A stretch of DNA of 64,000 bases from CAYULW01 sp964445815 (GTDB lineage Bacteria; Bacteroidota; Bacteroidia; Flavobacteriales_E; Vicingaceae): NCBI GenBank assembly GCA_964445815.1, contig CAYULW010000006.1, positions 1 through 64,000 of the forward strand, read 5' to 3'. The notes beneath the pieces were generated by a model, which worked only from the letters and a program-made list of their open reading frames with translations, made no database searches and was not told the DNA's origin. This document shows, piece by piece, positions 1 through 8,778 of the stretch; the stretch's first letter is position 1, and each line of letters opens with the position of its first letter. Both the position numbers and the translations under genes were made by a program.

Positions 1-2519
1 AAGATGCGAACAATGGTAACAATGAAAACTCAACAGGCACAGGACCATTATGGGACCACACCTATTTTGGTGGCCCAACCAATGGGATTTACATGTTTAT
101 GGAAACATCGACCAGTGTAACCGGAGATAGTGTAGACTTAATTTCTCCATCTATTTTCTTTGGTAATAATCCTGCAGTCACTCTGGAGTATTGGTACTTC
201 AATCATGGTGCAAACATTGACATTATGGAGGTTTATGCTGAAGCTAATGGTGTGATGACTTTATTAGCAAGTTATGTTGGACAGCAACAAGCTGCACAAT
301 CAGATCCTTGGTTACAAGCGACACATACGCTAACAGGTTATCAAAACCAGTCTGTGCGAATCATTTTTAGAGGAGTTGGAGTACCTTGTTGTTCAGGTGA
401 TATTGCGGTTGACGATATTCGTTTATTTGTGCCTGCTCCTCAAGATGGTGGAGTAACCGATATTTTAAATCCCTCTTCAGGTTGTGGTTTAAGCAGCGAT
501 ACTGTTGAAGTAGAAATCACCAATTTTGGTACTGCGTCAATATCTAACTTCCCTGTAGAGTATATTCTAAATAGTGGAACTCCTGTAGTAGAAACATATA
601 CAGGTACAATTATGCCTGGTATGACAGCAACTCATTCATTTTCAACGCTTGCTAATATATCAACACCAGGAACATATACACTTGAAGCTTATACCAGTAT
701 AACTGGAGATGGTGACATTACTAATGATACAACATCTATCACAATTGATAATATTCCAATTTTATCAACATTCCCTTATTTCGAGGACTTTGAAAATGGA
801 AATGGTGGATGGACTGTTGGTGGTATTGGTAGTACTTGGGCACTTGGAACACCAGCAGCGTCGGTTATTAATTCTTCTGCAGGTTCAGGTTCTAATTCTT
901 GGGTGACGAACCTGACTGGAAACTATAATAATAATGATGCTTCATGGGTGTTAGGGCCTTGCTTTGATTTTACGAATGTATTAGCGCCTCAGATCAAAAT
1001 GGATGTGTGGTGGAATTCTGAGTTCTCATGGGATGGAGCAGTTCTTCAATCGTCTATAGATGGTGGTGCGACCTGGCAAAATGTAGGTGCGTATTTAGAT
1101 CCTAACAACTGGTATACAGATAATACCGTTAATGGTTTAGCCAATATTGCAACACCTCAGGATGGATGGTCAGGAAGAAATTCTACGAGTAATGGATCCG
1201 GTGGATGGGTGCTTGCAGAGCACGATTTGAATGGTCTTGGCGGAATTTCAGGCGTATTGTTAAGAGTCGCATTTGGTTCTGATGGTTCAGTTCCAGATGA
1301 AGGTTTTGCCTTTGATAATGTATTGATTCAAAATGCTCCGGCTACCGATATAGCTGTCCTTGATATAACTAGTCCTACTTCGGGTTGTGGTTTATCTACT
1401 GACTCAGTTACGGTTTGTTATACAAATGCTGGTAGCTCTAACGTAACTAATATTCCTTTTAATTATGTGATAAATGGAGGAACACCTGTTACGGATACAG
1501 CTTTTGTTACCATTATGCCTGGTGATACGCTTTGCTTTACATTTAGCACTATTGCTAATATTGTAACTACAGGTTCTTATAACTTTGATGTGTATTCAAC
1601 TGTAGTAGGTGATGGAAATGCACTTAATGATACTGCACGTAAGGTGGTGGAGAATATTCCAATCTTAACAACATTCCCATATTTTGAGGACTTTGAAAAT
1701 GGATCAGGAGGATGGATTTCTGGAGGAGCAAATAGTACTTGGGCACTCGGAACCCCTGCTGCTTCTGTTATTAACTCTTCAGCGGGAACAGGTTCTAATT
1801 CTTGGGTGACGAACTTAACCGGAAATTATAATCCTAGTGAAGAATCTTATGTAGTAGGTCCTTGTTTTGATTTCACGAATGTTGCGGCACCTCAAATCAA
1901 AATGGATATATGGTGGAATTCTGAGTTCTCTTGGGATGGAGCAGTTCTCCAATCGTCTATAGACGGAGGAACTACTTGGCAAAACGTTGGAGCTTATTTA
2001 GACACGGTTAATTGGTATACCGATAATACAATCAATGGATTAGCAAACATTGCACCACTTCAGGAAGGTTGGTCAGGAAGAAATTCTTCGAGTAACGGTT
2101 CAGGTGGATGGGTGCTTGCTGAGCATAACTTGGATGGACTAGGTGGAATTCCGGGAGTACTATTAAGAATAGTGTTTGGTTCTGATGGGTCAGTGCATGA
2201 TGAGGGTTTTGCTTTTGATAATATAAGAATTGTTGATTCATTGACCGTAGGGATTAGTGATGAGAGAATCTTAGAACAACTTAGTATTTCTCCTAATCCA
2301 TCAACAGGATTATTTAATCTGGTAATTAATTCAAAGTCTTCCGAAACATTTAATTTTAATGTATATGATGTTAGTGGAAAGATCGTATTCACTGAGCAGT
2401 TAAATGTAAATGGAATTCTGAGGAACCAATTTGATTTCTCTGACTTTGCAAAAGGAGTTTACTTTATGCATATTCAAAATGGTGATCAGTCCAGAATTGA
2501 AAAGCTCATACTTAAATAA
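1..2519 (+). CDS. Secreted MAM/CARDB-like repeat protein with T9SS sorting domain (5' end missing)
   Basis: The reading frame is open from base 3 without a stop, so the true start lies left of the window; the first internal ATG is at 93. The visible 838 codons begin inside a MAM-like jelly-roll domain (WDHTYFGG... and later IAVDDIRLF). Two modules follow, each a CARDB-like domain (SGCGLS...) plus a MAM/concanavalin-like domain (FPYFEDFENG... FAFDN). The last 75 or so residues form a type A T9SS C-terminal domain (ISPNPSTGLFNL, YDVSGK, KGVYFMHI). This predicts export across the outer membrane and surface attachment or release. Binding target unknown; adhesion or glycan binding is inference from the folds. 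A terminator follows the stop codon. Confidence 0.9.
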   Translation, partial: DANNGNNENSTGTGPLWDHTYFGGPTNGIYMFMETSTSVTGDSVDLISPSIFFGNNPAVTLEYWYFNHGANIDIMEVYAEANGVMTLLASYVGQQQAAQSDPWLQATHTLTGYQNQSVRIIFRGVGVPCCSGDIAVDDIRLFVPAPQDGGVTDILNPSSGCGLSSDTVEVEITNFGTASISNFPVEYILNSGTPVVETYTGTIMPGMTATHSFSTLANISTPGTYTLEAYTSITGDGDITNDTTSITIDNIPILSTFPYFEDFENGNGGWTVGGIGSTWALGTPAASVINSSAGSGSNSWVTNLTGNYNNNDASWVLGPCFDFTNVLAPQIKMDVWWNSEFSWDGAVLQSSIDGGATWQNVGAYLDPNNWYTDNTVNGLANIATPQDGWSGRNSTSNGSGGWVLAEHDLNGLGGISGVLLRVAFGSDGSVPDEGFAFDNVLIQNAPATDIAVLDITSPTSGCGLSTDSVTVCYTNAGSSNVTNIPFNYVINGGTPVTDTAFVTIMPGDTLCFTFSTIANIVTTGSYNFDVYSTVVGDGNALNDTARKVVENIPILTTFPYFEDFENGSGGWISGGANSTWALGTPAASVINSSAGTGSNSWVTNLTGNYNPSEESYVVGPCFDFTNVAAPQIKMDIWWNSEFSWDGAVLQSSIDGGTTWQNVGAYLDTVNWYTDNTINGLANIAPLQEGWSGRNSSSNGSGGWVLAEHNLDGLGGIPGVLLRIVFGSDGSVHDEGFAFDNIRIVDSLTVGISDERILEQLSISPNPSTGLFNLVINSKSSETFNFNVYDVSGKIVFTEQLNVNGILRNQFDFSDFAKGVYFMHIQNGDQSRIEKLILK
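766..1340 (+). repeat. Direct repeat, copy A, in the T9SS cargo gene
   Basis: This copy encodes the first MAM-like module. Copy B lies exactly 903 bp (301 codons) downstream: TTCCCTTATTTCGAGGACTT at 771 against TTCCCATATTTTGAGGACTT at 1674, and TGGAATTCTGAGTTCTC at 1011 against 1914. Long stretches are nearly identical in DNA, which suggests recent duplication or gene conversion. The preceding CARDB-like parts (about 450-765 and 1345-1668) are also related but more diverged. Edges are approximate. Confidence 0.85.
1669..2243 (+). repeat. Direct repeat, copy B, in the T9SS cargo gene
   Basis: Second copy of the MAM-like module, in frame with copy A and 903 bp from it. Protein differences concentrate in short patches such as NNNDASW against NPSEESY. 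Edges are approximate. Confidence 0.85.
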
Positions 2520-2533
2520 GAGTAGTTGATAAT

Positions 2534-2562
2534 AAAAAAAGCCCCGATTCGGGGCTTTTTTT
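2534..2562 (+). terminator. Bidirectional intrinsic terminator
   Basis: Stem GCCCCG (2541-2546) pairs with CGGGGC (2550-2555), flanked by A7 on the left and T7 on the right. It lies 15 bp after the stop of the T9SS cargo gene and faces uvrA on the opposite strand, so it can serve both convergent genes. Confidence 0.9.
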
Positions 2563-2662
2563 ATTATTAAGATTTGTTCGGTTCTGAAATAAGTTGACAA
2601 CAAATCGACTTATTATAAAAGGATGAAGCAAGATTGATTCTTCATATTTTGCATTGATATTC

Positions 2663-5464
2663 TTACAAATACTTCGCGGTAAGTGAGTTTTTAGAGCTTA
2701 GAAAAGATTCAAAAGGGCCTTGATACATTAAATTACCGCCTTTATCTCCTCCGTGAGGCCCCAAATCAATATTCCAGTCTGCGTGTCGAATAATTTCCAG
2801 ATTATGCTCAATAACCAAGAGGCTATGTCCATTTCTAATCAATTGCTTAAAAGATGTAAGTAGTTTGGCAATATCATGAAAGTGTAAACCAGTTGTAGGC
2901 TCATCAAAAATGAATAGTAATTTGTTTTTAGAGTTTCCTTTGCCTAGATAAGTGGCAAGCTTAATTCTTTGTGCTTCACCACCACTTAAAGTCCCGGAGG
3001 CTTGGCCCAGATGAACATATCCTAATCCAACATCAATTAGGGGCTTTAGCCGATCTGCAATTTTTTGTGCCTGACTATGATCTTTAGATTGAAAGAACTC
3101 AATAGCTTCTTCAACGGTCATTCGAAGAACATCGGAAATATGCACACCATGAAATTTAACTTCTAGTATCTCATCTTTAAATCGAGCTCCGTTACATTCC
3201 TCACAAGTAAGGTGAACATCGGCCATAAACTGCATTTCTTCAATAATCTCTCCTTCTCCTTGGCATACTTCACATCTGCCGCCTTCGACATTAAATGAAA
3301 AGTGAGATGGTTTATAGCCTCTATTTTTTGACAAGCCTAATGAAGAGAAAAGATGTCGTATTTCATCAAAAGCCTTGATGTAGGTTACAGGATTTGAACG
3401 CGATGATTTACCGATCGGGTTTTGATCAATAAATTGAACATCATTTATTTGATCTAAATTTCCTGAAATAGTTCCAAAGTGGCCTGTTTTATCTCCATAA
3501 GATCCGAAATGTTTCTGAATGGCCGGATAAATGATTCGTTTAACAAGAGATGATTTGCCTGAGCCAGACACACCAGATACAACAGTAAGTGTGTTTAATG
3601 GAATTTCAACATTAAAACCTTTCAGATTATTTTCTCTTACCCCACTAAATTTAATTGAATGATTCCACTTTCTAGAACTTCTTTCTCGCTCAAGTTTTAA
3701 TCTTCCGGATAAATAATTTCCCGTGAACGTGTCTGCTTTTAATAATTCTGACTGATTCCCTTGAAAAATAAGCTCTCCTCCTAAATGGCCCGCCTCAGGA
3801 CCAAGATCAATAATTTCATCTGCAGATCTCATGATTTCTTCATCATGTTCCACCACAATAACAGTATTACCCAAATCTCGTAGCTTCTTTAATATTTCAA
3901 TTAGTCGCTCAGTGTCTTTTGGATGTAAGCCAATACTAGGTTCATCTAAAATGTACATGGACCCGACTAAACTACTACCAAGCGATGTGGCCAGATTTAT
4001 TCGTTGTGATTCTCCTCCTGATAAGCTAGCTGATGAGCGATTTAAGCTTAAATAACCTACACCAACTTTAACAAGGTAGTCTAAGCGATTTCTAATCTCC
4101 TTGAACAAGCGCTCTGAAACTTTAGATTGATAGGCATTGAGTTGAATATTATCAAATAAACTCTTGAGTTCATTAATTGACATTAATACCAAATCTGTAA
4201 TGTTATACCCGCCTATTTTTACATACTCTGCTTCTTTTCTAATTCTGGTACCCTTGCATGACGGGCAAATTGTTTTGCCTCTGTACCTTGCCAACATGAC
4301 CCGGTATTGAATCTTATAGCTTTTAGAACTAACATAGTCAAAATAAGAATTAATGCCTTCAAAGTATTTACAACCCTCCCATAACATTTGGTATTGCGAT
4401 ACACTAAGCTCATGTATGGGTTTATGTATTGGAAAATTAGCTTTATCAGCACCCCTTATTAACTGCCCTTTCCATTCTTGACCAGCTTCTCCTTTCCAGC
4501 AAACAATGGCATCTTGATACACCGACAGCGATCGATCTGGAATTACCAAGTCTTCGTCAATTCCGATAACCATTCCAAAACCCTCACATTTTTTACAAGC
4601 ACCTAAAGGATTATTGAAACTAAAGAGGTTAAGACTTGGCTCTATAAACTCAACACCTTCCTCTTCAAATTGATTGTTGAAGAGATGGCTTGTAAACTCT
4701 CCATTCTTCTCAAGAATGACTTTACAACTATTATAGCCCTCAAAATAGGCTGTTTCAATAGAATCTAATATTCTGGCTCGTTCATCTTCAAAGTTTTCGT
4801 TTACAATAAAGCGATCAATTACCAAATCAAGACCATTGCTTAACCCACTTGGGCTCACTTCTTCCAGCCACTGAATCTCTCCATTAATATAATGCCTGCT
4901 ATAGCCTTGCTGAATAAACAGCTCAATGCTTTTTTCCTTTTTTTGATCATCAAGTTTTTTTTCTGCAATCAAGTATACTTTACTTTCTTTGTCCTGACCC
5001 AGAATAAAATTAGCGACATCATTTATTGTATCTCTTTGTATTTTTTGTCCACTTTTGGGCGAATACGTTTCACCAATTCGAGCAAAAAGTAGTTTTAGAT
5101 AGTCATAAACTTCTGTGGTGGTGCCTACAGTCGATCTGCTATTTGTGGAATTAACTTTTTGCTCAATAGCTATTGCCGGTGCAACGCCTTTAATATAATC
5201 AACGTCTGGTTTTTCGATTTTACCCAAAAATTGTCTTGCATATGCAGACAAACTTTCTACGTACCTTCTTTGGCCTTCAGCATAAAGTGTGTCAAAGGCT
5301 AAAGAGGACTTTCCAGAGCCTGAAAGGCCTGTAATAACGACAAGTTTGTTTCTGGGAATTGCGACATCAATGTTCTTTAAATTGTGAATTTTTGCTCCTT
5401 TAATTAGGATATAATCTCTAGGATTTAAATCGTCTATTGATTTGTTAATCATTGTGAAATTCAT
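2663..5464 (-). CDS. uvrA: UvrABC excinuclease subunit A
   Basis: UvrA scans DNA for bulky lesions and loads UvrB in nucleotide excision repair. The 933-residue product has the full-length two-ATPase plan: Walker A GLSGSGKS at residues 46-53 and a second GVSGSGKSS, two ABC signatures ([16 protein letters not shown]) and two Walker B runs ([22 protein letters not shown]). The C-terminal zinc module CEVC...CEEC is intact. In the first half the ACKKC and CPSCKGTR pairs are present, but the CxxC that normally precedes FSFNNP is missing. The start ATG at 5464 has a second in-frame ATG at 5452. A TATTTTTG promoter box lies 20 nt upstream. It converges on the T9SS cargo gene. Confidence 0.97.
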   Translation of the reverse strand: MNFTMINKSIDDLNPRDYILIKGAKIHNLKNIDVAIPRNKLVVITGLSGSGKSSLAFDTLYAEGQRRYVESLSAYARQFLGKIEKPDVDYIKGVAPAIAIEQKVNSTNSRSTVGTTTEVYDYLKLLFARIGETYSPKSGQKIQRDTINDVANFILGQDKESKVYLIAEKKLDDQKKEKSIELFIQQGYSRHYINGEIQWLEEVSPSGLSNGLDLVIDRFIVNENFEDERARILDSIETAYFEGYNSCKVILEKNGEFTSHLFNNQFEEEGVEFIEPSLNLFSFNNPLGACKKCEGFGMVIGIDEDLVIPDRSLSVYQDAIVCWKGEAGQEWKGQLIRGADKANFPIHKPIHELSVSQYQMLWEGCKYFEGINSYFDYVSSKSYKIQYRVMLARYRGKTICPSCKGTRIRKEAEYVKIGGYNITDLVLMSINELKSLFDNIQLNAYQSKVSERLFKEIRNRLDYLVKVGVGYLSLNRSSASLSGGESQRINLATSLGSSLVGSMYILDEPSIGLHPKDTERLIEILKKLRDLGNTVIVVEHDEEIMRSADEIIDLGPEAGHLGGELIFQGNQSELLKADTFTGNYLSGRLKLERERSSRKWNHSIKFSGVRENNLKGFNVEIPLNTLTVVSGVSGSGKSSLVKRIIYPAIQKHFGSYGDKTGHFGTISGNLDQINDVQFIDQNPIGKSSRSNPVTYIKAFDEIRHLFSSLGLSKNRGYKPSHFSFNVEGGRCEVCQGEGEIIEEMQFMADVHLTCEECNGARFKDEILEVKFHGVHISDVLRMTVEEAIEFFQSKDHSQAQKIADRLKPLIDVGLGYVHLGQASGTLSGGEAQRIKLATYLGKGNSKNKLLFIFDEPTTGLHFHDIAKLLTSFKQLIRNGHSLLVIEHNLEIIRHADWNIDLGPHGGDKGGNLMYQGPFESFLSSKNSLTAKYL

Positions 5465-5484
5465 AATTCATGAAAGGAACACGA

Positions 5485-5492
5485 CAAAAATA
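5485..5492 (-). promoter_or_regulatory. -7 promoter box for uvrA
   Basis: TATTTTTG on the minus strand matches the Bacteroidota -7 consensus TAnnTTTG exactly and lies 20 nt before the uvrA ATG. I see no TTG at the usual -33 distance. It shares two bases with an opposite-strand box at 5491-5498. Confidence 0.5.
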
Positions 5493-5498
5493 ACTTTG
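5491..5498 (+). promoter_or_regulatory. Possible -7 box for the ECF sigma gene
   Basis: TAACTTTG on the plus strand matches TAnnTTTG exactly, overlapping the uvrA box. It is about 158 nt from the sigma-factor ATG and has no clear -33 TTG, so this is a weak call. A closer but imperfect TACTTTTT is at 5608-5615. Confidence 0.3.
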
Positions 5499-5656
5499 TT
5501 TTTTGGGTAATTTTATAAATAAATGTAAAGGGCATACAATAAAAACAGTTGAATGTCGTTTATCATAGTTATAATAAAAACTAAAAAAAGGCCTATAGCA
5601 TAAACACTACTTTTTATAACAGCTTGAATCTTTGTGATAGCGGAAAATGTGTGTTT

Positions 5657-6241
5657 ATGGAATCTAATTTAATTAGTGATAAGGTCTTAATCAGACAATA
5701 TCTTAACGGAAATGAAACTTCTTTTGAAATCTTATTAAACAGATATCAATCGAAAGTATTTTCTTACATTATGTTTACTGTGCGGGATGAGGCTTTGGCC
5801 AATGATGTATTTCAAGAAACATTCATGAAAGTCATCCGTACCTTAAAAAAAGGAAATTACAATGAGGAAGGTAAATTCTTACCGTGGGTAAACCGTATAG
5901 CACACAACTTAATTATTGATCATTTCAGAAGGAATCAAAAAATGCCAACAACCAGTGGTGGTAATGATTTTGACATTTTTGATATAATCCCTGATGAAGG
6001 AAAAAATGTAGAGGAAGAAGCCATTAAAGATCAACTCCTGTCTGATGTGAAGAAGATGGTATATCTTCTGCCTCAAGACCAAAAGGAAGTGTTGATGATG
6101 CGCATGTATTTCAAGATGAGTTTTAAAGAAATTGCCGAAAGGACTAATGTAAGTATCAATACGGCTTTAGGAAGGATGAGATATGCTTTGATCAACCTAA
6201 GGAAAATGGTGGATAAGAATAAGTCAAGTGTCGTGAATTAA
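5657..6241 (+). CDS. RNA polymerase ECF-type sigma-70 factor
   Basis: This 194-residue protein has sigma region 2 (ANDVFQETFMKV, W-VNRIAHNLIIDHFRR) and region 4 (LPQDQKEVLMMRMYFKMSFKEIAERTNVS...) joined by a short linker, the layout of an ECF sigma factor that directs RNA polymerase to a regulon. I chose ATG 5657 because a TTG at 5624 would add eleven residues (LCDSGKCVF and so on) unlike sigma N-termini. No transmembrane anti-sigma gene is adjacent; the neighbour is a small soluble protein gene 68 bp downstream. Target regulon unknown. Confidence 0.93.
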   Translation: MESNLISDKVLIRQYLNGNETSFEILLNRYQSKVFSYIMFTVRDEALANDVFQETFMKVIRTLKKGNYNEEGKFLPWVNRIAHNLIIDHFRRNQKMPTTSGGNDFDIFDIIPDEGKNVEEEAIKDQLLSDVKKMVYLLPQDQKEVLMMRMYFKMSFKEIAERTNVSINTALGRMRYALINLRKMVDKNKSSVVN

Positions 6242-6309
6242 ATTCTTCACTTAGGACGCAATATTTAGATAAAAGAGTCGTTTTACCTATAAACTTATAA
6301 GAATAGCGT

Positions 6310-6516
6310 ATGAACGACTCTACTTTTTTTAACACAGACTTCTTATCAAACAATGACAAAGCCGAAAAGGCTCATGAGGAAAGTCAATCTCAGAATAAGG
6401 AAAATAACAAGTTGAACCCTTCTAGTCAGTCCATTAAAGCGATATTAGATTACTCTAAAGCTGTTTCAATTAGAAAATCTAATGAAATGGGCTTTATTGA
6501 AAACGTATTGAACTAG
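6310..6516 (+). CDS. Small conserved hypothetical protein beside the sigma factor
   Basis: It encodes 68 residues: a polar, Asn/Ser/Glu-rich N-terminal half and a more ordered C-terminal segment (SIKAILDYSKAVSIRKS, then GFIENVLN) that looks like one or two helices. There is no signal peptide, membrane segment or cysteine. From memory, small proteins with a similar ILxYSKA-type tail sit beside this sigma/nth region in other Bacteroidota; I cannot verify that here. It may be cotranscribed with the sigma gene. Its stop codon overlaps that of nth through the palindrome CTAG at 6513-6516. Function unknown. Confidence 0.7.
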   Translation: MNDSTFFNTDFLSNNDKAEKAHEESQSQNKENNKLNPSSQSIKAILDYSKAVSIRKSNEMGFIENVLN

Positions 6517-7148
6517 TTGAAAAGACTTGCTCTACCAATCTTTGAGCAGATAGGGCAAACATTGGGATCGTGAGGTCTTGCCTTGCAGTATTCCCTTCCG
6601 AAAAAGATAATCTGCAAATGAAGTTTGTTCCATAATTCTTCGGGAAATAGACGTTTGCAGTCTTTTTCCGTTTGCACTACGTTTTTTCCTGTGCTTAAAC
6701 CCCATCGATAAATTAATCGATGAATATGAGTGTCAACTGGAAAGGCAGGAAATCCAAAAGCTTGAGACATAACAACTGAAGCCGTTTTATGTCCGACACC
6801 GGGGAGAGCTTCCAATGCTTCAAAATTTTTAGGCACTTTGCCATTATAATCGTCAATTAGTATTTTGGATAAATCGGATATCGCTTTTGATTTTCTAGGA
6901 GATAAACCACAAGGTCGAATAATAGCTTTTATCTCTTCTGTGTCGAGTTTGGACATCTTTAAAGGGGTATCAGCTTTTTCAAATAATTCGGGAGTTGTTT
7001 TATTTACTCTTTCATCTGTACATTGTGCTGATAATAAAACAGCTATGAGTAGTGTGTAAGCGTCTTTGTGATTTAATGGAATAGGCGTTTCAGGATACAG
7101 ATTATCTAATTTGTTGATAATAAACTTTACTTTCTCTGCTTTGTTCAT
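6513..7148 (-). CDS. nth: Endonuclease III (DNA glycosylase/AP lyase)
   Basis: Nth removes oxidised pyrimidines and nicks abasic sites in base excision repair. The 211-residue protein has the helix-hairpin-helix LPGVGHKTA with the catalytic lysine, and VDTH with the catalytic aspartate. The C-terminal iron-sulfur loop is altered: cysteines are spaced YC-x9-C-x2-C and the fourth cysteine is absent (the chain ends SKIGRASLFN), so a classical C-x6-C-x2-C-x5-C cluster cannot form. The TAATTTTA near the ATG (7156-7163) is only an imperfect promoter box. Confidence 0.95.
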   Translation of the reverse strand: MNKAEKVKFIINKLDNLYPETPIPLNHKDAYTLLIAVLLSAQCTDERVNKTTPELFEKADTPLKMSKLDTEEIKAIIRPCGLSPRKSKAISDLSKILIDDYNGKVPKNFEALEALPGVGHKTASVVMSQAFGFPAFPVDTHIHRLIYRWGLSTGKNVVQTEKDCKRLFPEELWNKLHLQIIFFGREYCKARPHDPNVCPICSKIGRASLFN

Positions 7149-7258
7149 ATCTGTATAAAATTAAAGGAATAAGTTTGTCAGTGCTTTTTAATTTGGAATT
7201 TAAAAACAATAGTTTTACTTTTCAATAGAAGTAAATTGACAATAATATCGTCAAAGTG

Positions 7259-7714
7259 ATGCAAGAATTAAAAATTGGAGATGTAGCTCCGGAATTTTCT
7301 GTAGAGAATCAGAATGGAGAAAAAATAAGTTTAAACGAATTACGCGGTAAAAAAGTGGTGTTGTATTTCTATCCTAAAGATGATACTCCCGGTTGTACTA
7401 AACAGGCTTGCAATCTTCGGGATAATTATAACTTATTACTTGATAAGGGGTATGTTGTTTATGGTGTAAGTGCTGATAAAATGTCAAAACATCAAAAATT
7501 TATTGCCAAATATGATTTACCATTTGATTTGTTAGTTGATGAAGAAAAGGAATTAATTAAAAAGTACGGTGTTTGGGGATTGAAGAAATTTATGGGCCGA
7601 GAATATGTCGGTATTAAACGAACAACCTTCATTATTGATGAAAATGGGAAAATAGAAGAAATCATTTCTAAAGTAAAAACAAAGGATCATACAAATCAAA
7701 TATTAGGAGAATAA
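7259..7714 (+). CDS. bcp: Thioredoxin-dependent peroxiredoxin, Bcp/PrxQ type
   Basis: This cytoplasmic peroxidase reduces hydrogen peroxide and organic hydroperoxides. The 151-residue protein carries the peroxidatic cysteine C46 in TPGCT and the resolving cysteine C51 five residues on, the atypical 2-Cys pattern of Bcp. ATG 7259 is preferred to the GTG just before it (7256). Its stop lies 4 bp before recA, so the two are almost certainly cotranscribed, coupling oxidant removal with recombination repair. Confidence 0.96.
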   Translation: MQELKIGDVAPEFSVENQNGEKISLNELRGKKVVLYFYPKDDTPGCTKQACNLRDNYNLLLDKGYVVYGVSADKMSKHQKFIAKYDLPFDLLVDEEKELIKKYGVWGLKKFMGREYVGIKRTTFIIDENGKIEEIISKVKTKDHTNQILGE

Positions 7715-7718
7715 ACAA

Positions 7719-8726
7719 ATGGCTAAAGAAACGAAAGAAGTCAATAAAGAGAAGTTAAAGGCGCTTCAATTAACGATAGATAAGTTAGAGAAAACCTATG
7801 GGAAAGGTTCCATTATGAAGCTTGGTGATCAGGCGGTCGATAATGTTGAAGCCATTCCGACCGGATCAATAGCCCTTGATGTAGCTTTGGGTGTGGGAGG
7901 TTTTCCACGAGGTAGAATTATTGAAATATATGGGCCTGAATCTTCAGGAAAGACAACTTTAGCCATACATGCTATTGCTGAAGTACAGAAACAAGGAGGA
8001 ATAGCAGCATTTATAGACGCTGAACATGCCTTTGATCAGTTTTATGCTGAAAAACTAGGGGTTGATACTGAAAATCTATTGATCTCTCAACCGGACAATG
8101 GTGAACAAGCGCTTGAGATAGCTGATAATCTGATCAGGTCCGGAGCAATTGACTTAATCATTATTGATTCTGTTGCTGCATTGACTCCTAAGGCTGAAAT
8201 TGAAGGGGAAATGGGTGATTCAAGGATGGGTTTACAAGCGCGTTTAATGTCGCAAGCTCTTAGGAAGTTAACAGGTACTATAAATCGCACAGGATGTACC
8301 TGTATCTTTATTAACCAATTGCGCGAGAAGATTGGTGTTATGTTTGGAAATCCTGAGACGACAACAGGAGGAAATGCATTAAAATTTTATTCATCTGTAA
8401 GGCTTGATATCAGAAGAAGTTCTCAGATTAAAACTGCTGATGAAGTGATTGGTAACCGTGTCAAGGTTAAAGTGGTGAAAAATAAAGTGGCCCCTCCTTT
8501 TAGAAAAGCTGAATTCGACATCATGTATGGTGAGGGGATTTCAAGAGTTGGGGAGATTATAGATATAGGAGTGGAACTTGGGGTCATCAAAAAGAGTGGA
8601 AGCTGGTTCAGTTATGGCGAGACCAAACTAGGTCAAGGGCGCGATGCTGTGAAGAACCTGATTGAAGATAATCCTGAATTGATGGAGGAATTAGAAGCTC
8701 AAATCAAGGAAGGTATGATGAGTTAA
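7719..8726 (+). CDS. recA: Recombinase RecA
   Basis: RecA forms filaments on single-stranded DNA for strand exchange and induces LexA-type responses. The 335-residue protein has Walker [10 protein letters not shown] (72-80), the Walker B run [10 protein letters not shown], loop 2 around [18 protein letters not shown], and the usual acidic tail is short (ending KEGMMS). It follows bcp by 4 bp and ends before a strong terminator at 8751-8778. Confidence 0.99.
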   Translation: MAKETKEVNKEKLKALQLTIDKLEKTYGKGSIMKLGDQAVDNVEAIPTGSIALDVALGVGGFPRGRIIEIYGPESSGKTTLAIHAIAEVQKQGGIAAFIDAEHAFDQFYAEKLGVDTENLLISQPDNGEQALEIADNLIRSGAIDLIIIDSVAALTPKAEIEGEMGDSRMGLQARLMSQALRKLTGTINRTGCTCIFINQLREKIGVMFGNPETTTGGNALKFYSSVRLDIRRSSQIKTADEVIGNRVKVKVVKNKVAPPFRKAEFDIMYGEGISRVGEIIDIGVELGVIKKSGSWFSYGETKLGQGRDAVKNLIEDNPELMEELEAQIKEGMMS

Positions 8727-8750
8727 TCCATAGATCAATGCTTAACTTTA

Positions 8751-8778
8751 TCCCGATTTAACAAAATCGGGATTTTTT
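8751..8778 (+). terminator. Intrinsic terminator after recA
   Basis: Stem TCCCGATT (8751-8758) pairs with AATCGGGA (8765-8772), followed by a T6 tract to 8778. The next gene's ATG starts at 8779, directly after the T tract. Confidence 0.9.

Noticed and set aside
766..2243. CRISPR or mobile repeat array
   Set aside because: The repeat is a 903-bp in-frame protein module; no short regularly spaced repeats or cas genes are present.
2032..2392. Minus-strand frames opposite the T9SS cargo gene
   Set aside because: Shadows of the repetitive cargo module; no start signals or protein features.
5588..5600. AGGCCT palindrome with an A-run as a minus-strand terminator between uvrA and sigma
   Set aside because: The stem is only 3 bp per arm, and no gene upstream on that strand would need it.
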